From: Leucaena leucocephala
Taxonomy: Eukaryota; Streptophyta; Magnoliopsida; Fabales; Fabaceae
DNA length: 64,000 bases
Direction: 5' to 3'
NCBI GenBank assembly: GCA_037074615.1
Contig: CM073537.1
Coordinates: forward strand, 12,109,989 to 12,173,988
Both the position numbers and the translations under genes were made by a program. The notes beneath the pieces are model-generated. The model saw only the letters and a program-made list of their open reading frames with translations. It had not been told where the DNA came from and did no database searches. Below, piece after piece: positions 58,731 through 64,000 of the stretch (position 1 is its first letter; each line of letters begins with the position of its first letter).

Positions 58731-61556
58731 TGTCACATCCTTATTTTTATACATCTTAGGGACCATTCAATAGCACTTAAACCACTTTCAGGGTCATTGA
58801 AGTCTACACACTTAATCTGGAATTTTATTCATATCGAGTACTGTTCACTGTGGCAAATTCCAGATGAGTGATTTGATTTTGAAAATTCATAACTAATTCT
58901 AGAAAAATCTAAATGAAGTGGTTCAAATTGATACATGAAGCTAACTCAAATATATTTCAGGGAAAAATCATTGGTTGACCAATCCTTGACAAATTTAACG
59001 TGGGTCAACGTTCCAATATTACTGTTCATCCAATGACTTTCTCCTGAATCCAGCATTCTGGTCCCAAATTTAACAATTTATATCTTTTCGTGTATACATC
59101 CAAATTATACATTATATATATCAAATTAAATCTTAGTATGTCTACTTTTTACCCTAAAAAGTTAGTACATTAATTCAATCATTTACTATTTTTAATGATT
59201 TATCAAACATGAATGGGTCTCCACGAGTTACTGTTCACTGAGCCTATTTTCAGCATTTAGTCTTTACATACCCAAGCATACAACCAACACATATCAGTCA
59301 TACAGGCCAGATAACAATTAATATCAAATAATCAACTGTTATATATCAGTGCATGATTAACTCCCTCATATTTTATTACATCCTTCTCTGTCTAAAATCC
59401 GGCAGCATAACTGCTACAATTCTTCTTTAGAAAGTAACCGATGTTGTACCAATTCGGTAATTCCCTTATGAGAACTACCATTCTACGTAGTACCCAGGAA
59501 ATACTGGATGAACCTGCTGGGTCCACTCACTTCCAGCCTCCTTAGACAGCACTACGTACACAGTACGTATCAGTTCCTTTCTTTGTTCCGTCTTCGTTGC
59601 CGGAATTTCGGCAGCCTACCGGCGTCTCTTAAGATTTCCAAATTTTATTTTGACAGAACCTCCCCTGTAATGTTATGTTTGGGAATGAGATTCAAAAGAA
59701 TCCCAGTAACAATAATCATAACAAAATATGTAATGCAGAGTGACGGTGCTTGCTTGTGACTGTGTACAGATAAGTATGCTGCATGCTTCCATATTCAATA
59801 ACATATGATCATAGCATTGGAATAGAGATTCAAGCATAACATATAGGACCACAATCAACCAAACAAAACAACACATCACAAAGACATTACATAAGAGCTA
59901 GGATTAGTTGTTACCTCAAAAGCAGTGCTTTAGAACTTCCCTACTACTTCCAACTTCACCAGAACTTCCTTACTTCTTTCTTTCTCACACTTTCTCTCTC
60001 AAGAACTTCTCTCTTCCCTTCTCCCTTGCTCATGCCGAAATGAGGGGCTAGGTGGGGGTATTTATAGTGTTGAGCAATGGCAATCTTGTAATTAGGAAGA
60101 CTTATGATCCTGTGGTCCTGGTTTTTCCTGGAATTTCCTATTTTCTTTAATTATTTTTTACTGCATCACCCTGGACACCTCATGGGACACCTCATAGGAC
60201 ACCTCACCACCCATATTCTTCATGTGACAAAATTTGGAGGTTCTGGAAGCTTTCCGGTCCAATCCAGTACCGGCCCGGTCCATCGCCTCGAAAAACGTGC
60301 CGTTTTCTGAATCTGATGTTTCTGAAGATCCTTTTTATGTCTACTGACCTCACATTTAGTATCTAGACCCTCTATATCATTAACGTTTTAATACTGGGTC
60401 CAGACTCAATTACAGATCCCCTGCGAAATGACCAAAATGCCCTTGGTGCCCTATCTTGTACTATTTTAACCCTAAGGGCAAAATCGTCATTTCACACCTT
60501 TCTGGACTCGGTCAAAGCTTATACTGGCTCTAGTCAACCTTATTTAGACATGTCTTGACCTCTGGGTCTGTCCAAAATGACCAGAATACCCTTAATTCAT
60601 CTGCTGCCCTTTTTGTACAACATAGGGGCATTTTCGTAATTTCGCACTTTTCCGGGGTTCTGCTGGACGCTGGCCCACCTATCAGTCCAAGAGTCTTATT
60701 GGGCCTCTAATGGCGCCATTTTTGGGCTTCCTGGGTCCATTACCTGTATGGCACGCATTACGAGGATCTTCCTTTAACACAGTTCATTGAATATTTTAAC
60801 TATTATTTACCGATTATATACCTTTTCTGGACACCGGCTCTTTTTCCCAGATACAGTGTCCTACTGTGTTCAGGCATCCTTGGGGGTTATAACGGTCATC
60901 TGACCGAAGTCATTCGATCGCATTTAGCCCCTTTAAAAATACCGATAAATCTCCTACCCGGATCCCCGGAGGCCTCACACTCCGTCTGGATTTTTTATTT
61001 TGTGAATAACTTTTCCTACAGACCTCCTATCGGTATCCTGTCAGTTTCCCGACATCCGCCCCATAAAGGCGCATCATCCTGTATTTTCCCACTTATATCT
61101 GAAATCTAGGGTATCCAGTATAAATTTTTATAACTTTTAGACGATCAGTCCATTTCTGGCTATCTGGAGTCTTCAAAAATTCCGGTATTAGGTTTGGTCA
61201 CCCGGCGTCACCTGCCCTACCTTCTGGTAGAATCTGGGACTGAAATGCTGTCGGGCGGTGCAAACCACTTCTGGCCTATTTTCTTTAATTATACTTTAGC
61301 CCCAGGGAACGTTTCCTTCTTTATAATTAAGTCCCTTAATTTGGCTAAAATTACACTTTAAGACCCCACATTTTTGTCTACCTTTCATTCCTAACTTTAA
61401 ACTTTCCATAATTGCATTTAGGTCCCTTAATTTCCTTTCTTTTGCAATTTAATCCTTTTCTTTACATAAAGGTCCACATGTCTTTCCTGAAACAGAGCTC
61501 ATATATTCCGTTTAATCTGTACATAGGAACCAGTACAGAAAATTAAGGATATTACA
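58731..61556 (-). mobile_element. 3' LTR of a chromodomain Ty3/gypsy element (Tekay/Del-like)
   Basis: In element orientation it runs from TGTAATATCC (61556) to GGATGTGACA (58731), 2826 bp, next to a polypurine tract and the pol pseudogene. Long LTRs and the GGGGACGAAATTTATTTTTA-GGGGGAGA lead-in are typical of the Tekay/Del chromovirus lineage. It is the reference for the solo LTRs in this window. Confidence 0.85.
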
Positions 61557-61572
61557 TTTCTCTCCCCCTAAA
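61557..61572 (-). promoter_or_regulatory. Polypurine tract of the chromovirus
   Basis: On the coding strand TTTAGGGGGAGAGAAA abuts the LTR start TGTAATATCC, preceded by CGGGGACGAAATTT. Confidence 0.8.
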
Positions 61573-61609
61573 AATAAATTTCGTCCCCGAAATTTACATT
61601 ACACCTATC

Positions 61610-64000
61610 CTATAGAAACAATTCTGGATACTTCTCTTTCATCTTTTCTTCTGTTTCCCATGTAGCCTCTTGTTCAGTCAAGCCTTTCCAGATCACTTTA
61701 ACTAAAGGAATTTGCTTATTCCGCAACTGCTTGACTTTTCTATCAGCAATTAGCACCGGTCCAACCTCATAGGTCAAGTCATCTCGCAGTGCGACCTCAT
61801 CTTGCTCAATCACATGAGATGGATCTGGAATATACTTCTTTAATTGGGAAACATGGAACACATCATGTATCTGGCTGAGATTCGGAGGAAGAGCCAACTT
61901 GTAGGCTACTGCTCCTATCTTTGAGAGAATCTGGAATGGCCCGATGTATCTTGGATTCAACTTCTTCACCTTAATTGATCGTCCGGCTCTTGTGGTTGGA
62001 GTTAACTTAAGGAATACATGTTCTCCTTCTTCAAACTCCAACGGCTTCCTTCTGATATCTGCATAGCTCTTCTGTCTGCTTTGAGCCGTCAATAATCGTT
62101 TTCTAATTACCGCAACTTGTTCTGCAGTTTGATCCACTATATCTGGACCAAGCATTCTTCTCTCGCTCAACTCTAGCCAGCATAAGGGGGATCTACATTT
62201 CCGTCCATAGAGTGCTTCAAAAGGTGCCATCTGTATACTGGCCTGATAACCATTGTTATATGCAAACTCTATAAGGGGTAAATGGATATCCCAGCTGCCT
62301 TTGAAATCTAGGACACATGCTCTCAGCATATCCTCTAACGTCTGTATTGTTCTTTCAGATTGACCATCTGTCTGAGGATGATAAGCTGTACTGAATCTGA
62401 GAGTAGTGCCCATTTCTTCCTGTAGAGCCCTCCAGAAATTTGAAGTAAATCGAGGATCTCTATCAGACACAATGCTGCTTGGGATACCATGGAGCCTAAC
62501 GATCTCCTTTATATACAGCTTTGCCAGCTTTTCTAGAGAATCTCTCTTATTGATTGCCAGGAAATATGCTGACTTTGTCAGTCGATCGATTACTACCCAA
62601 ACCGCATCATGTCTACTTGGTGTCAAGGGTAGTCCTTCCACAAAGTCCATGGCAATCCCATCCCATTTCCACTCAGGAATATCTAAAGGCTGCAACGTTC
62701 CTGCTGGCTTTTGATGTTCAACTTTCACTTTCTGGCAGGTTAAGCACTTAGATACGTAAGCTACAACATCTTTCTTCAGTCCAGGCCACCAGAATAACCT
62801 TTTAACATCATGGTACATTTTGGTCATACCTGGATGTACCGTATATCGGCTTTTATGTGCTTCCTCCAGAATCCTTTCCCTTAATCCCCCAACATTTGGG
62901 ATATAGGGTTTTCCCCTAAACTGTAGCAATCCGTCTGGGGATATCTCAAAATTCCTTGTCTTCCCTTTCTCCAGCTTGTCTTTGAATATTGCTGCGAGCT
63001 TATCCTGTTCCTGAGCCTCTTTGATCTCATCTTCTATGCAAGTTCTGACATGAACTCCTCCAAAAGGATTCTCCGTCAGTTGCATTTGATATAGAGGGCT
63101 CCAATCGCGCATATCTTCTATCAGTTCCAATTCCTTGATCATCATGTATGCAACCTGCACCACCTTTCTACTCAGGGCATCAGCTACCACATTGGCTTTT
63201 CCTGGATGGTATTTAATCTGGAAGTCATAATCTTTTAACAATTCCATCCATCGCCGCTGCCTCATGTTCAGCTCCTTCTGATCCTGTAGATACTTCAGGC
63301 TTGTGTGGTCGCAAAACAACTCTATCGTTGCTCCGTATAAATAGTGCCTCCATATCTTCAGGGCATAGACCACCTCCGCAAGCTCCAGATCATGAGTGGG
63401 ATAATTCTCTTCATGTGGCTTTAACTGCCGAGAGGCGTAGGCTACTACTCGACCTTGCTGCATAAGCACACATCCCAGCCCCTGCTTGCTAGCATCAGTG
63501 TAGACTACATAAGTCTGAGTTGGGTCTGGAATAATCAGCACGGGAGTAGTCGTTAATCTCTGCTTCAACTGCTGGAAGCTAGCCTCGTACTTCTCATCCC
63601 ACTTAAACTGCTGATTCTTTCTGGTCAGCTTGGTAAGTGGTAAGGCAATTCGAGAAAAGTCTTGAATGAATCGTCTTTAGTACCCTGCTAGGCCGAGAAA
63701 ACTTCTAATCTCTGTCACTGTCCTTGGCTATTCCCAGCTCAAAACTGCTTCAACTTTGCTAGGATCCACAGCTACCCCGTCTCGGGATATGACATGACCG
63801 AGAAATTTGACTTCTGAAAGCCAAAACTCGCACTTACTCAGCTTAGCATAGAGCTTCTTCTCTTTAAGGGTACCAAGAACAATCCTCAAATGCCTTTCAT
63901 GCTCCTCTAGAGATTTGGAGTACACCAGAATATCATCAATAAAGACCACAACGAACTGATCTAGATAAGGCCTGAAAATCCGGTTCATATAGTCCATGAA
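61610..64000 (-). pseudogene. Chromovirus pol (RT-RNase H-integrase-chromodomain), two stops, partial
   Basis: The polyprotein copies the element into DNA and integrates it. On the minus strand from the right edge: the RT active site FIDDILVYS (about 63920-63945); in-frame stop TAG at 63728-63730; in-frame stop TAA at 63677-63679; then an open frame to the stop at 61610. Taking the leucine codon at 63568 as residue 1 for counting: RNase H with TDAS (D25), E62 and D87; integrase zinc finger H238, H245, C275, C278; catalytic D308, D369, E405 (35 residues between the last two); GPF motif at 543-545; C-terminal chromodomain at about 600-650 (YEVGPVLIADRK, WKGLTEQEATWE). Reading frame and motifs are otherwise well kept, so inactivation looks recent. 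Gag, protease, most of RT and the 5' LTR lie outside the window. Confidence 0.9.

Overview
This is a plant nuclear, eudicot-type window. Three things point that way: one intact receptor-like kinase gene of the family of Arabidopsis At5g20050, plant-lineage LTR retrotransposons (SIRE-like and other Copia elements, Athila-like and chromodomain-bearing Ty3/gypsy elements), and hAT-like, CACTA and tRNA-derived short elements. No bacterial-style operons, CRISPR arrays, rRNA or tRNA genes were seen. Only one host gene is convincingly present (4400-5770, + strand); almost everything else is transposable element (TE) sequence.

Layout. 1-11.5 kb: AT-rich gene space with the kinase gene, three hAT-like non-autonomous elements plus a fourth of a related type, a 208-bp foldback MITE, a 28-bp perfect inverted repeat and a SINE on the minus strand. 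11.5-15.8 kb: a Copia LTR (11515-11918, minus) with non-coding internal sequence, interrupted by a 2.98-kb solo Copia LTR (TSD ATCTC) that carries a CACTA MITE. 15.8-52.6 kb: an old SIRE-like Copia element on the minus strand, heavily broken up. Its 3' LTR is 15832-21279, followed by a polypurine tract, scattered 3'-ORF remnants (21481-21891, 38135-38248, 44398-44521), an RNase H/RT tail (46775-47590) and an RT fragment (52411-52604). Into it have gone a solo LTR of the chromovirus type at 15861-18926 (TSD ATAGG), a 16.2-kb Athila-like gag-protease element at 21897-38129 (TSD AGAAG), nested solo LTRs at 38249-44392 and 38524-41480 (TSD ATACT), an LTR-like block at 45211-46548, and a solo LTR at 47598-52407 that itself holds a solo Copia LTR at 49384-51271 (TSD GAAGC). 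52.6-64 kb: an Athila-like LTR on the minus strand, broken by a solo chromovirus LTR (53578-56411, TSD CTAAT) and by a plus-strand LTR (56590-58730). That LTR is in turn cut by a chromovirus whose 3' LTR is 58731-61556 and whose pol (RT, RNase H, integrase, chromodomain; two in-frame stops seen) runs off the right edge.

The most unusual signal cuts across these elements. Arrays of a short CpG-rich palindrome, GTCGCGAC and its C-to-T decay variants, are built as pairs exactly 22 bp apart, most often separated by a further 29 bp (a 51-bp unit). They occur in the Athila-like LTR, its untranslated leader, the stretch after its protease, its 3' non-coding region, in chromovirus LTRs and in a Copia LTR. 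A second, independent design of the same kind is a TCGA-centred pair 12 bp apart with a 30-bp period (28 bp in one place). It fills parts of the SIRE-like LTRs and one more block at 44.7-45.1 kb. I also see a 576-bp near-perfect tandem duplication across an LTR boundary and a 2.2-kb internal duplication within an element whose outer target-site duplication is still intact.

Functionally only the kinase is likely to be a working host gene; no TE open reading frame in the window is intact.
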